Below, one piece after another: positions 25,181 through 34,983 of a DNA stretch of 64,000 nucleotides; within the stretch, counting starts at the first letter, position 1; every line of letters starts with the position of its first letter. The notes under the pieces are model-generated. The model ran no database searches, was not told the origin of the DNA, and saw nothing but the letters and a program-made list of their open reading frames with translations. Origin of the DNA: Desulfothermus sp964427155 (lineage in GTDB: Bacteria; Desulfobacterota; Desulfovibrionia; Desulfovibrionales; Desulfothermaceae); the NCBI GenBank assembly GCA_964427155.1, contig CAYRSC010000018.1, forward strand, positions 44,719 to 108,718. The letters are read 5' to 3'. The translations under genes were made by a program, and so were the position numbers.

Positions 25181-26254
25181 ATGAAGACAAAGATACTTCA
25201 TCGTCATTTTATAGTAGAGAACCTGTCTCTATTATCTCTGTGTCTGGGCTCCTCTCTTGGGATATACCTCCTAGTAGACCTATTTGATAGGCTGGACAAT
25301 TTTTTAAACAAGGGCTCTCCTCCCTCTCTAATAATTAAGTATTTCCTATTAAAGATACCTCTTATAATCTCTCAGATATTCCCTCTGGTGTTCTTTTTGA
25401 CTCTTATCATACAGCTTTCCCTTATGAGGAAAAATAGAGAGATAGAGGCACTAGAGGCGTCTGGAATAAATTTTTCCAGAATTATCCAGTTTATAATAGG
25501 ATATTGCATTGTATTTTGTATCATTCAATTATTCTTCTCGCAGTATATTGCTATAAACGTCCAGAGAGAAGTGAGGTTTATCTGGGATAACCTGGGCAAA
25601 AAACATGTCCAGGAAAACAGCTCATTAAAGAATATCTGGTTTAGAAAGGGGAAATACATTGGATTTATAAAAGAATTATCCCCTGAAGGGAGGGCCAGGG
25701 AGATCCGTATCTATGAGATAAAAAGGGATTTCTCTGCCATAAACAAAGTAATAGTTGCACCCAGTGGGAGGGTAAAAAGGGATTCTCTTCTCCTGAAGGG
25801 TCCCATTATTTTTTCTCCTGAGGACTTCTCCACCAGACATAAAAAAACACTCCTTATTCATGCAGAGGACATTGTCTCCCTCCTTCATCTCTCAGCCACA
25901 TCCAGGATAGAAGATATTTCCCTCTGGAAGTTAAAGGGACTTATAAGGGAGCTAAAGAGAAGCGGAAGCAATGTGGAGGAGATGTTAACTGTGTGGTATG
26001 GAAAACTTGCCTATGGATTTTCCCTTCTGTTTCTGGCAATGGGGGCTATTGTAATCACCCTTAGAAGTGAAAACATGGCACTTAACATCAGCATTGGTCT
26101 AGGAATATGTTTCCTATTCTATGGAATCACTGTATTGGGAAATGTCCTGGGAAGACATGGTATTGTTCCCCCCTTTATAGGGGCGTGGGGGGCAAATATA
26201 TTGTTTGGGGGAGTGTTCTCCTCTCTCCTCATTATAAGACGTATGAAACCCTGA
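25181..26254 (+). CDS. lptG: LPS export ABC transporter permease LptG
   Basis: A 357-residue partner of LptF with the same topology: three N-terminal transmembrane segments, a periplasmic domain (about 130-245) and three C-terminal segments. The coupling helix reads NREIEALEASGINF (about 86-99). The start lies 3 bases after lptF, so translation is coupled. It ends 14 bases from the convergent gspN, with no clear terminator hairpin between them. Confidence 0.88.
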   Translation: MKTKILHRHFIVENLSLLSLCLGSSLGIYLLVDLFDRLDNFLNKGSPPSLIIKYFLLKIPLIISQIFPLVFFLTLIIQLSLMRKNREIEALEASGINFSRIIQFIIGYCIVFCIIQLFFSQYIAINVQREVRFIWDNLGKKHVQENSSLKNIWFRKGKYIGFIKELSPEGRAREIRIYEIKRDFSAINKVIVAPSGRVKRDSLLLKGPIIFSPEDFSTRHKKTLLIHAEDIVSLLHLSATSRIEDISLWKLKGLIRELKRSGSNVEEMLTVWYGKLAYGFSLLFLAMGAIVITLRSENMALNISIGLGICFLFYGITVLGNVLGRHGIVPPFIGAWGANILFGGVFSSLLIIRRMKP

Positions 26255-26268
26255 GCAGTGAGGCCTTT

Positions 26269-27102
26269 TTAAAGTATCTTCCAGGTAAGGGCACGGGCCT
26301 TTCCTGTAAGGGAAAAGGAAATGGATTCATGGCCCTGGCGAAGCTCTCCAGTTAGATATAGCCGAGAAGTATATAGGGGATGGCAAAGGATTATCCTCCC
26401 CTTTAACACAACTCCCTTCTTACCATACACAGAATTCATTTCCACCTTCTCTAAAAATAGCCTCTGACTCCCCTCAAGTATAAGATGTGCCTTTGTGGAA
26501 AACTCCCCATTTATGGACCTAAATGCATAGATATTGGACCTTAATCTAACACCTCTGACATCCAAAAGGATGTCCTCCTTGCCCCCTCCCCTCCCCTGCA
26601 GATGGGAGATGGAGACCTTACCACTGAGATATCCCTCAATACTTCCAGAGGGGAACAAAATCCGCGGGAGATGAAACCCATTGAGGAAGATATGGGCCTT
26701 GTGTATGTATGGGATGGAGGTTATTCCCCCTATGGATAGGGACCCAGAGATAACTGTCTTTCTATCTTTAATGACCTTTAAGGAGAGGGAGGGCCCATTT
26801 AAAATACTCTTTAAGATAAGAGGTGTTGCTATTACAGACCCCATATAAAGATGCATGGAACTCTTTCTTCCATTGTCTCTCCTCAAGTTATAATCCAGTG
26901 TAACCCCGCTACATCTTATGGAAGATAGCTTATATAGGGAGACGTTTTGTAACCTGAGATAAAAAAAAGGAGGATAGCTGCATTTATACTGAATAAAATC
27001 CTTTAAAGAATCAAATGGGAAATTATATAATATCCTTCCCACCAGGATTGAGAAAAAATATATGATGGCTCCAAGATATAAAAGTATCTTCTTCTTATTC
27101 AT
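26269..27102 (-). CDS. gspN: Type II secretion system protein GspN
   Basis: This is the last gene of the secretion operon. The 277-residue protein has one N-terminal membrane anchor (about residues 6-26) and a long periplasmic part rich in beta strands (for example LSIGGIT and GYLSGKVSI), as in the GspN/AsmA-like group. Family assignment rests on topology and on its place after gspM, with which it overlaps by 8 bases. GspN is found only in some systems and its role is poorly understood. Sequence identity alone would not settle the call. Confidence 0.7.
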   Translation of the reverse strand: MNKKKILLYLGAIIYFFSILVGRILYNFPFDSLKDFIQYKCSYPPFFYLRLQNVSLYKLSSIRCSGVTLDYNLRRDNGRKSSMHLYMGSVIATPLILKSILNGPSLSLKVIKDRKTVISGSLSIGGITSIPYIHKAHIFLNGFHLPRILFPSGSIEGYLSGKVSISHLQGRGGGKEDILLDVRGVRLRSNIYAFRSINGEFSTKAHLILEGSQRLFLEKVEMNSVYGKKGVVLKGRIILCHPLYTSRLYLTGELRQGHESISFSLTGKARALTWKIL

Positions 27103-27655
27103 GGCTAGATGTGACCTTTTTGGTATAAGAGATTATCAACTTAATATCCAGGTTTCCATTTTTGTCAGGGTAATTTATAAGATTAAATTCCTCAATCCTC
27201 ACCCTGGGATTGGAATTTAGGGCATATAGGAGCCTTACAAGCTCTGAAAGATAGAGTCGCTTAAATCTTAACTCTGCAATGGACTGGACCACATTATTAT
27301 CCAGGGTCCGAGAAGAGGGTACAATGGAGACCAGTTTGTCCCTGAGTCCCTCTCTGGAAATTACCTTTTCTGCATATACAAACAGATTTTCCTCTCCTCC
27401 TGCTTGATTTCCCACCATGCCCTTTAACCTCTGCAGGGTCTGTTCAAGGGAAGAGAGCCTTACCAGAAGATGTTCATGTGTCTTTATCTCAGATAGGAGA
27501 AGTTTTCTTTCATGGGAAAAGGGAAGATATACCCCAACTACAAAGAGCACCACCAGAAAAAGACACAGGGACATCTTTAAGGCCACAGGAGATATATCCC
27601 TATCCCCTGGTATAATCTTCTTCCAGCTTTCTCTTATCCAAGATAAATTATACAT
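27095..27655 (-). CDS. gspM: Type II secretion system protein GspM
   Basis: A 186-residue inner-membrane platform protein. A single transmembrane segment (about residues 28-47) follows a short cytoplasmic tail. A periplasmic coiled coil (about 50-85) and a small ferredoxin-like domain come next. The sequence is poorly conserved, as usual for GspM, and the call rests on topology and on position between gspL and gspN. It partners GspL to link the cytoplasmic ATPase to the pseudopilus. Confidence 0.75.
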   Translation of the reverse strand: MYNLSWIRESWKKIIPGDRDISPVALKMSLCLFLVVLFVVGVYLPFSHERKLLLSEIKTHEHLLVRLSSLEQTLQRLKGMVGNQAGGEENLFVYAEKVISREGLRDKLVSIVPSSRTLDNNVVQSIAELRFKRLYLSELVRLLYALNSNPRVRIEEFNLINYPDKNGNLDIKLIISYTKKVTSSHE

Positions 27656-27672
27656 TACAACTCTTATTGGGT

Positions 27673-29049
27673 TTACAATGTTATATCCAAAGAAAATTCT
27701 ACCTTAGATTTTTCAGAATTCCATGCTGCCCGTTTAAGCTGAACCTTTTTAAAGTATCTGCTATCCACAAGCATCTGTCTTATCTTCCCCACATCCTCAA
27801 ATGAATGCGCAATTCCCGCAAGATGCAGGGAGCCTCCAGCATAGTACATCCTCATAATTGTAACGTCTATGTCTTTTGGAATCACCCTACTTATCTTCTC
27901 CAGTACATCCAAAACATGGACATTTCCCCCCGAATGTGAGACCCTGAGATGGGATTGCATCTCTTCTATCTTCTGTCTAAAGATACTTGGATATTGTATG
28001 GGCTGAAGAGGGGAGTTTATATCTGGGAAGTTTTTCCTGAATATCCTTTCAATCTCCTGCCTTATCTCTAAGTCCTGTTTTTTTAAAAAATAGGTAGATG
28101 TTAAAAATTGCATGGTGAATAAGAGACACACCGTGAGGATGGAAACCACAATGGTCCTGAAGTTCTCCTCAAAAAAAGAGGTAAAAGGGTTCATCTCCCT
28201 TGTCTCTGCAAAGTCTGGAAGCCCTCTGCCATCCAGGGAAGAGGCCACAAGGGGTACAAGGTCCTCCATTTTCTCCCCGCAATTTTCTTCTAAAGAAATC
28301 ACATCCAGCTCCTCAAGGCCCTTGTTGTCTATCTTCCCTTCTTTTCCTGCAACTATTACCTTTGTTGGCAGAACCACATCAGGGAGGAGATGGGAAAAAA
28401 AGCCATCCACCCTCCCAAGGTCCAGGAGAAGAGGAGTATTTTTAGGGGAATGGGGGAGCCTTGCATATACAAGGCCCTCACCCCATGGGAACACTACCTT
28501 TACCCCTGAGGGAGATGGGGTCACCAGCAAAAAATCCTCTCCATATAACCCCTTCAAATAATTGGCTACAACCAGGGCATCCACTGTAATCACATGGGGA
28601 GAGATATTATTTTCCTCAAGGATAGAGAGTATCTTTGAGATCTCTTCATGAGAGATAGCCACGGCCATTATGCGAGAGTGTCCCTTTGACCTCTGGAGAA
28701 ACATAAACCTGCATACTATATCATCCCCTTTTAGGGGCAAACGAGACCTCATTTCCATGGGAAGGGTCTGAAGGATCTGCTCCCTCCTTGAAAAGGGAAG
28801 GAGGAGATAACGAAAAAAGAAATATTCATCAGAGAGCACCAGGATACATCTTTGATATTCTATCTCCCTTTCCCTGAGCTGAGTTAAAAAGAGGGAGACA
28901 CTGGCAGATATATCCTCCTCCAGGGGAAAGGATGCACGCTCCAGGACATGGGGCCCTTCCGCCCCCCTATTAACCACCAGGAGGTGGAGATGAGTCCTGG
29001 TGATGTAGAGAGAAAGTATGTTTTGCATCTCCTTAAAATATCTGAACAA
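27673..29049 (-). CDS. gspL: Type II secretion system protein GspL
   Basis: A 458-residue bitopic protein. The N-terminal about 270 residues form an actin-like cytoplasmic domain (PilM/GspL type) that docks the GspE ATPase; its ATP-binding motifs are degenerate. One transmembrane segment (about residues 291-310, VVSILTVCLLFTMQFL) is followed by a coiled coil and a periplasmic ferredoxin-like domain (about 375-455). It overlaps gspK by 17 bases. Confidence 0.82.
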   Translation of the reverse strand: MFRYFKEMQNILSLYITRTHLHLLVVNRGAEGPHVLERASFPLEEDISASVSLFLTQLREREIEYQRCILVLSDEYFFFRYLLLPFSRREQILQTLPMEMRSRLPLKGDDIVCRFMFLQRSKGHSRIMAVAISHEEISKILSILEENNISPHVITVDALVVANYLKGLYGEDFLLVTPSPSGVKVVFPWGEGLVYARLPHSPKNTPLLLDLGRVDGFFSHLLPDVVLPTKVIVAGKEGKIDNKGLEELDVISLEENCGEKMEDLVPLVASSLDGRGLPDFAETREMNPFTSFFEENFRTIVVSILTVCLLFTMQFLTSTYFLKKQDLEIRQEIERIFRKNFPDINSPLQPIQYPSIFRQKIEEMQSHLRVSHSGGNVHVLDVLEKISRVIPKDIDVTIMRMYYAGGSLHLAGIAHSFEDVGKIRQMLVDSRYFKKVQLKRAAWNSEKSKVEFSLDITL

Positions 29050-30007
29050 AGAGGGTTTTTATCTTCAGGTCCTTTCTTTTGACATATTCTACTATGGTGC
29101 AGTTGCTACTACCACTTATACCTGTTGATACTATCTTAAAGTAAGAGGAAGAGGTGGTAATGATCCCCTGGGGAAGATTCAGGTCCTCAAATTCAGGTAG
29201 AGCCACATAGATCCAGTTGGTAGAGGAAAGCATCTCTCTGTGAAATTTATCCCTCCTGTAGTTATCCACACTCTGGGCAAAATCTTCCGCAAGGTCCATA
29301 TCATGTTCCTCTATATCTGCCATGGCCCTTAGCACCACCTTGGGACAGGTATTTATATTGATCAGACCCCTATCTGAATATACTGTTAAGATATCCCTTA
29401 GCCCAAGGGAGCCATTTACTCCAAAATACAGCCTCCTGGAGATCCCCGGGATGAGAAGGAGCTCTCCCAAACAGGTAAGGGGGGCATCTTTGGGACGATA
29501 ATCCTCCCCCACCCAGGGAGGGGGTATCCACCTATAGTTCCTGCTGTCTATCCAATTCCTTATCCCCCCAACTATACTTTCCGCCTTCTCCTCAGAGAGG
29601 TCAAAGGGGGGAGACATGAGCAGGTCCTTTAACATCTTTGCATATACCCTCCCCTTCTTTCCATCAACCAGATAATTCACAGGGATCTTAGAGGCCTCGT
29701 CCTCTATGCTTATACGTACATAATTGGAATCCATCCCAGGGGGAAGGGGGAGGTTTCCCCTTGAGAGCTGTGCCCATATATCCAGAAGGGAATCATAGTT
29801 ATTGAGCCTTTCATCCATAATGAGAATGAGCTTTGCGTATGAGATCCCTGATAGGGCCCTGTGTTTTGCAATAAAATATCCCTTCATCCTCAGGGCAATG
29901 TTGGAATCAATATTAACCATCCTAAAACCTTCATAAACCACTATCACCACTGATGCAATCAGGATAAGTACTATAAGGAGGACACTGCCCTTTTCCCTCA
30001 TAACCAT
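29033..30007 (-). CDS. gspK: Type II secretion system minor pseudopilin GspK
   Basis: A 324-residue minor pseudopilin that caps the pseudopilus tip with GspI and GspJ. The N-terminus is a short positive leader (MVMREKG) and a hydrophobic helix SVLLIVLILIASVVIVV. It lacks the Glu5 of other pseudopilins, as is characteristic for GspK. The large globular part contains the inserted alpha domain (about 100-220) and a helix-hairpin-like LGELLLIPGISRRL motif. Either ATG 30007 or ATG 30001 could be the start. Confidence 0.87.
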   Translation of the reverse strand: MVMREKGSVLLIVLILIASVVIVVYEGFRMVNIDSNIALRMKGYFIAKHRALSGISYAKLILIMDERLNNYDSLLDIWAQLSRGNLPLPPGMDSNYVRISIEDEASKIPVNYLVDGKKGRVYAKMLKDLLMSPPFDLSEEKAESIVGGIRNWIDSRNYRWIPPPWVGEDYRPKDAPLTCLGELLLIPGISRRLYFGVNGSLGLRDILTVYSDRGLININTCPKVVLRAMADIEEHDMDLAEDFAQSVDNYRRDKFHREMLSSTNWIYVALPEFEDLNLPQGIITTSSSYFKIVSTGISGSSNCTIVEYVKRKDLKIKTLFVQIF

Positions 30008-30010
30008 TAA

Positions 30011-30652
30011 TCACTTATTAGTTATGTAAAAGAGGTGATGAAAGGAATAGGAGCTATCCCTCCTCTTAAACTCCATCTTCATATCCACCAGAGCAGGGAG
30101 GGAATACCTCTGCCTGGTGCTGTTCCAACAAGAATAAGAGGTTCCATTTTCATTAATAAAATCCAGATGTAACTTATGAATATATCTAGCAACCTCAACA
30201 ATGCTCTTATGGGCCTGTAAGTGGTCTATATCTGCATGAGTCTCCTGGATGCGGAAGAGGGAATAAGAATTCCCCTCCCTTTTAATTACATAAGATATCC
30301 TGTTTATCTCCATGGGCACAGGCCCTGGCCTGAAGAAAAGGCCATGGGAGGAAAAAAAACTCAATAGAACACCTCCTTCTTCGCCTACAGCATCCAGATT
30401 ACTCCCCCAAAAGAGATATCTGTCCTTTTTACCTCTGGAAGGACGCCTGTAAAATACACAGGTCAGGTCCTTATCCATGGTAATGGTAAGCAGTCTATCT
30501 GTTATGCCCATTTCCCTCTCCTGGTTTATTGCCTCTATGGCATCAACCACCTGCTTAAAGGCCCCATATAAGATTACCAAGAGGATAGAAGTAACAGTAA
30601 GTGCTACCAGTATCTCTATAAGGGTAAATCCTTTGCCCCTCCCAACACACAC
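30011..30652 (-). CDS. gspJ: Type II secretion system minor pseudopilin GspJ
   Basis: A 213-residue pseudopilin with the prepilin peptidase site and N-methylated helix KGFTLIEILVALTVTSILL (residues 7-25); cleavage is expected after Gly8, giving Phe1 and Glu5. Position between gspI and gspK, and length, fit GspJ. The start is GTG at 30652, with GGAGAGG a few bases before it. Confidence 0.87.
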   Translation of the reverse strand: MCVGRGKGFTLIEILVALTVTSILLVILYGAFKQVVDAIEAINQEREMGITDRLLTITMDKDLTCVFYRRPSRGKKDRYLFWGSNLDAVGEEGGVLLSFFSSHGLFFRPGPVPMEINRISYVIKREGNSYSLFRIQETHADIDHLQAHKSIVEVARYIHKLHLDFINENGTSYSCWNSTRQRYSLPALVDMKMEFKRRDSSYSFHHLFYITNK

Positions 30653-30665
30653 CCTTTTCCTCTCC

Positions 30666-31076
30666 TTATTGGAAGATGTCCCTCCATCTCATTTCCTTTA
30701 GTTTTTTTTCAGAAGGCAGTCTAATGATAGACTCACACAGGGATATATCTCTCTCATCAGACCTACTCCCAGTGATATCTATACAAACCCGCCTTATTAT
30801 ACCCCTGTAAAAGTCCTGGTATCTTATAGTCCAAAAAAAGGGCATATCCTTTACCTTTCCATGAAAAGAATATACATTGCGATTTTTCAGGCCATTAAAT
30901 CTATTTAATCTGGATTCTGCTATATGCACCAGTCTGGTCAGGTCCTTATCATAGGTATAAATTTGCTCTATCTTTAACACAGAAGCCATAATAGTTATCA
31001 TACTTATTGAAAGAACAGCCATTGCAATTAATATCTCAATCAAAGTAAATCCAGTATTTTTCCTGAGATAAGTCAT
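30666..31076 (-). CDS. gspI: Type II secretion system minor pseudopilin GspI
   Basis: A 136-residue pseudopilin with site TGFTLIEILIAMAVLSISM (residues 8-26) and a small globular domain, the usual size for GspI. The ATG overlaps the stop of gspH by 4 bases (ATGA). GspI starts assembly of the pseudopilus tip. Confidence 0.87.
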   Translation of the reverse strand: MTYLRKNTGFTLIEILIAMAVLSISMITIMASVLKIEQIYTYDKDLTRLVHIAESRLNRFNGLKNRNVYSFHGKVKDMPFFWTIRYQDFYRGIIRRVCIDITGSRSDERDISLCESIIRLPSEKKLKEMRWRDIFQ

Positions 31077-31576
31077 GACATACTATTTAGGAGTATAAAA
31101 GGATGAACAGTTATGGAAATTTCTCTGTTAAATCTATCCCTTAACGTCAGTTTAAAAGGGGTCATTATGCCGTCTGGAAGCGCCCATATCCTTATAATAC
31201 CATCTCTGTCCTTACCACATTTTTCTTTCTCAACCCTCTTCAATGTCTTTATGGAAAGGTGCATCCCCTCTATTTTAAGGGACCTCATCTTTTTTTTACA
31301 TGAAAAACAAGAATATAATATCTCGTCTTTTTCTGGATTAAATTCCATTACTGCAGGAGACCGTCTCTCTATAGCAGAGGCCCTTACCTCCTCTATGAGG
31401 AGGGATACCCTCCGTGCCTCTGACCTCAGATTGGTGGCAAACAGGATATTCAGGGCCCTGGGAACTACTATCACCACCATAATGGAGAGGATTACAAGGA
31501 CCACCATTAGTTCCAGGAGGGTAAATCCATCCCCCCTTCTCCACCTACTCCAGTTCCCAGCTCTTGATATCTGCAT
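31073..31576 (-). CDS. gspH: Type II secretion system minor pseudopilin GspH
   Basis: A pseudopilin of 167 residues with site GDGFTLLELMVVLVILSIM (about 15-33). ATG 31576 is preferred because GGGGGAG lies 8 bases upstream; a frame extending to 31612 would add 12 residues inside gspG. The gene overlaps the end of gspG by 32 bases. Four cysteines in the globular part, including CFSCKKK, are unusual for GspH and might form a disulfide. Confidence 0.85.
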   Translation of the reverse strand: MQISRAGNWSRWRRGDGFTLLELMVVLVILSIMVVIVVPRALNILFATNLRSEARRVSLLIEEVRASAIERRSPAVMEFNPEKDEILYSCFSCKKKMRSLKIEGMHLSIKTLKRVEKEKCGKDRDGIIRIWALPDGIMTPFKLTLRDRFNREISITVHPFILLNSMS

Positions 31577-31991
31577 CAAAACCACTCCCCCCTGGTTTTC
31601 CATCGGCTCCATAAGATATTATCTCAAAATCTGCATGTTCTCCAGGGCAGATATAGATGTATGGATTTCCCCACGGGTCCAGGGGCACCTTAGATATATA
31701 CCCATGGGGAGGATAGTGCTTGGGTATGCGTCCTGTAGTGGGCCTTCTTACCAGGGCCTGTAGTCCCTGTTGGGTGGAAGGATAGAACCCATTGTCCATC
31801 TTGAATTTCTTAAGGGCAATACACAGATTCTGTATCTGCATCTTGGCCTTCACCACCCTTGCCTTTTCAGGCTCATTCATTATTCGCGGGATAATAAGGC
31901 CCGCCAGGATACCCAGTATAACGATCACCACCATGATCTCAATAAGGGTAAACCCCTTCTCTGGTTTATATATCTTATATCCTCTCTCCAT
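31545..31991 (-). CDS. gspG: Type II secretion system major pseudopilin GspG
   Basis: A 148-residue major pseudopilin. The cleavage site and helix KGFTLIEIMVVIVILGILAG (residues 12-31) are followed by the family motifs NGFYPSTQQGLQALV and DPWGNPYIYICPG, which form the calcium-binding C-terminal region (YGADGKPGG). It builds the pseudopilus filament that pushes substrates through GspD. AAGGAGAG lies before ATG 31991. Confidence 0.95.
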   Translation of the reverse strand: MERGYKIYKPEKGFTLIEIMVVIVILGILAGLIIPRIMNEPEKARVVKAKMQIQNLCIALKKFKMDNGFYPSTQQGLQALVRRPTTGRIPKHYPPHGYISKVPLDPWGNPYIYICPGEHADFEIISYGADGKPGGSGFDADIKSWELE

Positions 31992-32020
31992 GACATCTCT
32001 CCTTAAGGTTTATCCACCCC

Positions 32021-33250
32021 CTATCTCACCAGCTGGCTCATCTCCAGGATTGGGAGGAGGATAGCAACCACAACAAACCCCACCACTATTCCCAGGGCCA
32101 GTATGAGCACTGGCTCCACAAGAGAGACCATCACCGCCAGTCTCGCAGAGACCTCCCTTTCCATATTCTCTGAAAACTTTATGAGCAACCTATCCAGGCT
32201 TCCTGACTCTATGCCAGCGGCCACCATCTGAATCATGGGTGTGGGAAAGACCCCTGTGTCTTTCATGGGTATAACCATATCCTTCCCCTCTCCCACACAG
32301 GAGGTTATCCGCTCTATGGCCTCCCTAATAATCACGTTGGAGGTTATGTTCTTTACAATCTCCAGGCCAGTGAGGAGGGGAACCCCATTTTTGAGGAGGG
32401 TCCCCAAGATACGGGCAAACCTCGCCAGGATTATATCCTTAATCAATCCCCCAACAAGGGGAAATTTAAGGAGTGCGGCATCCACCCTCTTTTTTACCCT
32501 CTTTATCCTCAGGGACCTTTTAAATCCCGCAATACTCACCAGCGCCCCAAGCAACAGGGCCCACCACCAGGTCTTTATAAAATTGCTAATGGCAATAAGG
32601 ACAAGGGTTGGGAAGGGCAATGTCTGATTCATCTCAGAAAATATAAGGGTGACCCTGGGGACCACAAACATCAACAAAAATACTATCACAGCCACACCCA
32701 CCACAAGGACAAATATGGGATATGCTATTGAACTCTGGAGCCTCCTCCTGAAACTCGCTTGTTCCTCCAGCAGATTGGCCACCTCCTCCAGCACTATATC
32801 CAGCGTACCAGAGGACTCTCCTGCCACCACCATGGCCTGTATTGTACTGGAAAAGAGGTGGGGAAAAGCGGATATGGCCGAGGCAAAACTCTTTCCCTCC
32901 TTTATGGATTCATATATCTGAAACATACATTTTTTGAGGTATTCATTTTTTATCTGTTCCACTGTGGCGTCCAGTGCCCTATCTATTGGAAAGCCAGCAG
33001 AGAGGAGGGTGGCAAGCTGACGCATACTATAGACCATCTCCTGGGATGCAGAGGAACGGACAATAAAACCAAGGGACCTCCCCTTCCTCCTCTTGCCCTC
33101 TTTCTCTTCTTCCCCTGTGGGGTTAAGGGAGGTGGGATAAAGCCCCATGGAGCGCAGTTTTTCATAAGCGAGCTTTGTACTCTGGGCACTTATTATCCCC
33201 CTTTTGGTCCTGCCCCTCTCATCCAGGGCACAGTATTCATATACAGGCAC
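32021..33250 (-). CDS. gspF: Type II secretion system inner-membrane platform protein GspF
   Basis: A 409-residue polytopic protein. The start MPVYEYCALDERGRTKRG is typical. Two T2SF cytoplasmic domains (about 75-200 and 275-400) are separated by membrane segments (about 170-195, 220-245 and 375-400). The LATLLSAGFPIDRAL and LGTLLKNGVPLLTGLEI repeats mark the two halves. It connects the GspE motor to pseudopilin polymerisation. Confidence 0.94.
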   Translation of the reverse strand: MPVYEYCALDERGRTKRGIISAQSTKLAYEKLRSMGLYPTSLNPTGEEEKEGKRRKGRSLGFIVRSSASQEMVYSMRQLATLLSAGFPIDRALDATVEQIKNEYLKKCMFQIYESIKEGKSFASAISAFPHLFSSTIQAMVVAGESSGTLDIVLEEVANLLEEQASFRRRLQSSIAYPIFVLVVGVAVIVFLLMFVVPRVTLIFSEMNQTLPFPTLVLIAISNFIKTWWWALLLGALVSIAGFKRSLRIKRVKKRVDAALLKFPLVGGLIKDIILARFARILGTLLKNGVPLLTGLEIVKNITSNVIIREAIERITSCVGEGKDMVIPMKDTGVFPTPMIQMVAAGIESGSLDRLLIKFSENMEREVSARLAVMVSLVEPVLILALGIVVGFVVVAILLPILEMSQLVR

Positions 33251-33259
33251 CCTATCCCC

Positions 33260-34969
33260 CTATGTCCTTGTAACTCTCAGGACCTCGTCCACAGAGGTCT
33301 TTCCCTGGAGTAACACATTTTCCACTGCATATTCCTTAAGGCTCTGCAGACCATATTTCCTTGCCCTTTCCCTTATCACATTTGAGTCATAGGTGGTAAG
33401 GATAAGGGACTGGATGTCCTCATTTACCTCCAGGAGTTCAAATATGCCCACACGTCCCCTATATCCTGTATTAATACACCTCTCACAACCCCCGGCCCTG
33501 TATAGGACCACGCCTTTCATCTTTTCTTCATCCCACTCCACTCCCATCTGTCTTAGCTCAGAGGAGGAGGGTGAGTAGGGGAGCTTACATTCAGGACAAA
33601 GGGTGCGCACGAGCCTCTGGGCAATAATTGCCCGAACCGCAGAAGACACCAGAAAGGGCTCTATTCCCATATCCACCAGCCTGGTGATGGCAGAGGGGGC
33701 ATCATTGGTGTGTAGGGTAGAGAAGACCAGATGCCCTGTGAGGGCCGCCTGAATAGCTATCTCTGCAGTCTCCCTATCCCGTATCTCTCCCACCAGAATA
33801 ACATCGGGGTCCTGTCTCACCATTGCCCTGAGGCCCCTGGCAAAGGTAAGCCCTATTTTTGGATTTACCTGTGTCTGGCCTATGCCATCTATCTGATATT
33901 CTATTGGATCCTCAATGGTTAAGATGTTCTTATCTGGTGAATTTATCTCCTGCAAGGCCGCATATAAGGTGGTGGTCTTTCCACTGCCTGTTGGACCGGT
34001 TACCAGGATTATCCCATGAGAGAGGGTAATGAGCCTCCTTATTCTCGCCAGCATTTCCCTGTTCAACCCCACTTCCTCTAATTTCATAAGCCTCATCCCC
34101 TTCTCCAGGAGCCTGAGCACCACCCTCTCTCCAAAACCAGTGGGCATGGTGGCCACCCTCATGTCCACCAGTCTGTCTCCCACCCGGATCTCTATCCTGC
34201 CATCCTGGGGAAGCCTCTTTTCTGAAATATCCAGTCCTGCCATTATCTTTATCCGGGAGACAATAAGGGAATGCACCTTCCTGGGAAGGGTCAACTGATT
34301 ATATAACACCCCGTCCAATCTGTACCTGATAGAGCTATGGGTATTATAGGGTTCCACATGGATGTCACTGGCATTAAACCTCACCCCCTGGGAAAGTATG
34401 TGATTCACCAATTTTATCACAGGGGCCTCATCCATCTCCTCCAGGAGGTCTATCCCCTGTTCCAATTCCCTTAAAATGGAATGAGAGTCAGATACGTCTT
34501 CGGATATGTCATCAAATATCTCTTTAAGGTGTGTTTCTCCCTCTCCATGGGCCCTGTTTATGGCAGAGATTATGGTGGAAGAAGGAGAAAGCACTCCCGT
34601 CACCTTCTCCTTAAAGAGGACAGAGAGGTCCATAAGGGGCTCCAGGTTAAAGGGATTGTTGATGGCAGCATATATATGACCCCTATCCACAAAGGGATAA
34701 ACAGGGTATGACTTTAGGTAGGCACGGGAGGGTTTATAGGGAAGCATCCTGTTTTCTTCTCCCTGGGGAAGTTCCTCCAGATATGGCATGGAAAATCTCC
34801 TGGCCAGTGTCTTTAACAATTCCTCCTCCCGAACCAGTCTGGAATCCAGAAGGGAGTCAAAAAAAGAGGTTTCCTCCCCCCTGCGGGCAGAGAGGATCTC
34901 CTCTATCTCCTTTTCTTCCAGTCCCATCCCATCCCTCAAAAAGCTAGGTAGGTCAAAAAATACCCCCAT
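33260..34969 (-). CDS. gspE: Type II secretion ATPase GspE
   Basis: A 569-residue hexameric motor ATPase. Visible are an N-terminal GspE_N domain (about 50-155), Walker A GPTGSGKTTT (about 325-334), Asp box EDPIEYQ, Walker B VGEIRDRETAE, His box GHLVFSTLHTND, and the zinc-binding tetracysteine of the family, CPEC (about 461-464) and CERC (about 501-504). The pattern matches GspE more than PilB because of the surrounding gsp genes. Confidence 0.95.
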   Translation of the reverse strand: MGVFFDLPSFLRDGMGLEEKEIEEILSARRGEETSFFDSLLDSRLVREEELLKTLARRFSMPYLEELPQGEENRMLPYKPSRAYLKSYPVYPFVDRGHIYAAINNPFNLEPLMDLSVLFKEKVTGVLSPSSTIISAINRAHGEGETHLKEIFDDISEDVSDSHSILRELEQGIDLLEEMDEAPVIKLVNHILSQGVRFNASDIHVEPYNTHSSIRYRLDGVLYNQLTLPRKVHSLIVSRIKIMAGLDISEKRLPQDGRIEIRVGDRLVDMRVATMPTGFGERVVLRLLEKGMRLMKLEEVGLNREMLARIRRLITLSHGIILVTGPTGSGKTTTLYAALQEINSPDKNILTIEDPIEYQIDGIGQTQVNPKIGLTFARGLRAMVRQDPDVILVGEIRDRETAEIAIQAALTGHLVFSTLHTNDAPSAITRLVDMGIEPFLVSSAVRAIIAQRLVRTLCPECKLPYSPSSSELRQMGVEWDEEKMKGVVLYRAGGCERCINTGYRGRVGIFELLEVNEDIQSLILTTYDSNVIRERARKYGLQSLKEYAVENVLLQGKTSVDEVLRVTRT

Positions 34970-34983
34970 ATATCACCCCGCAC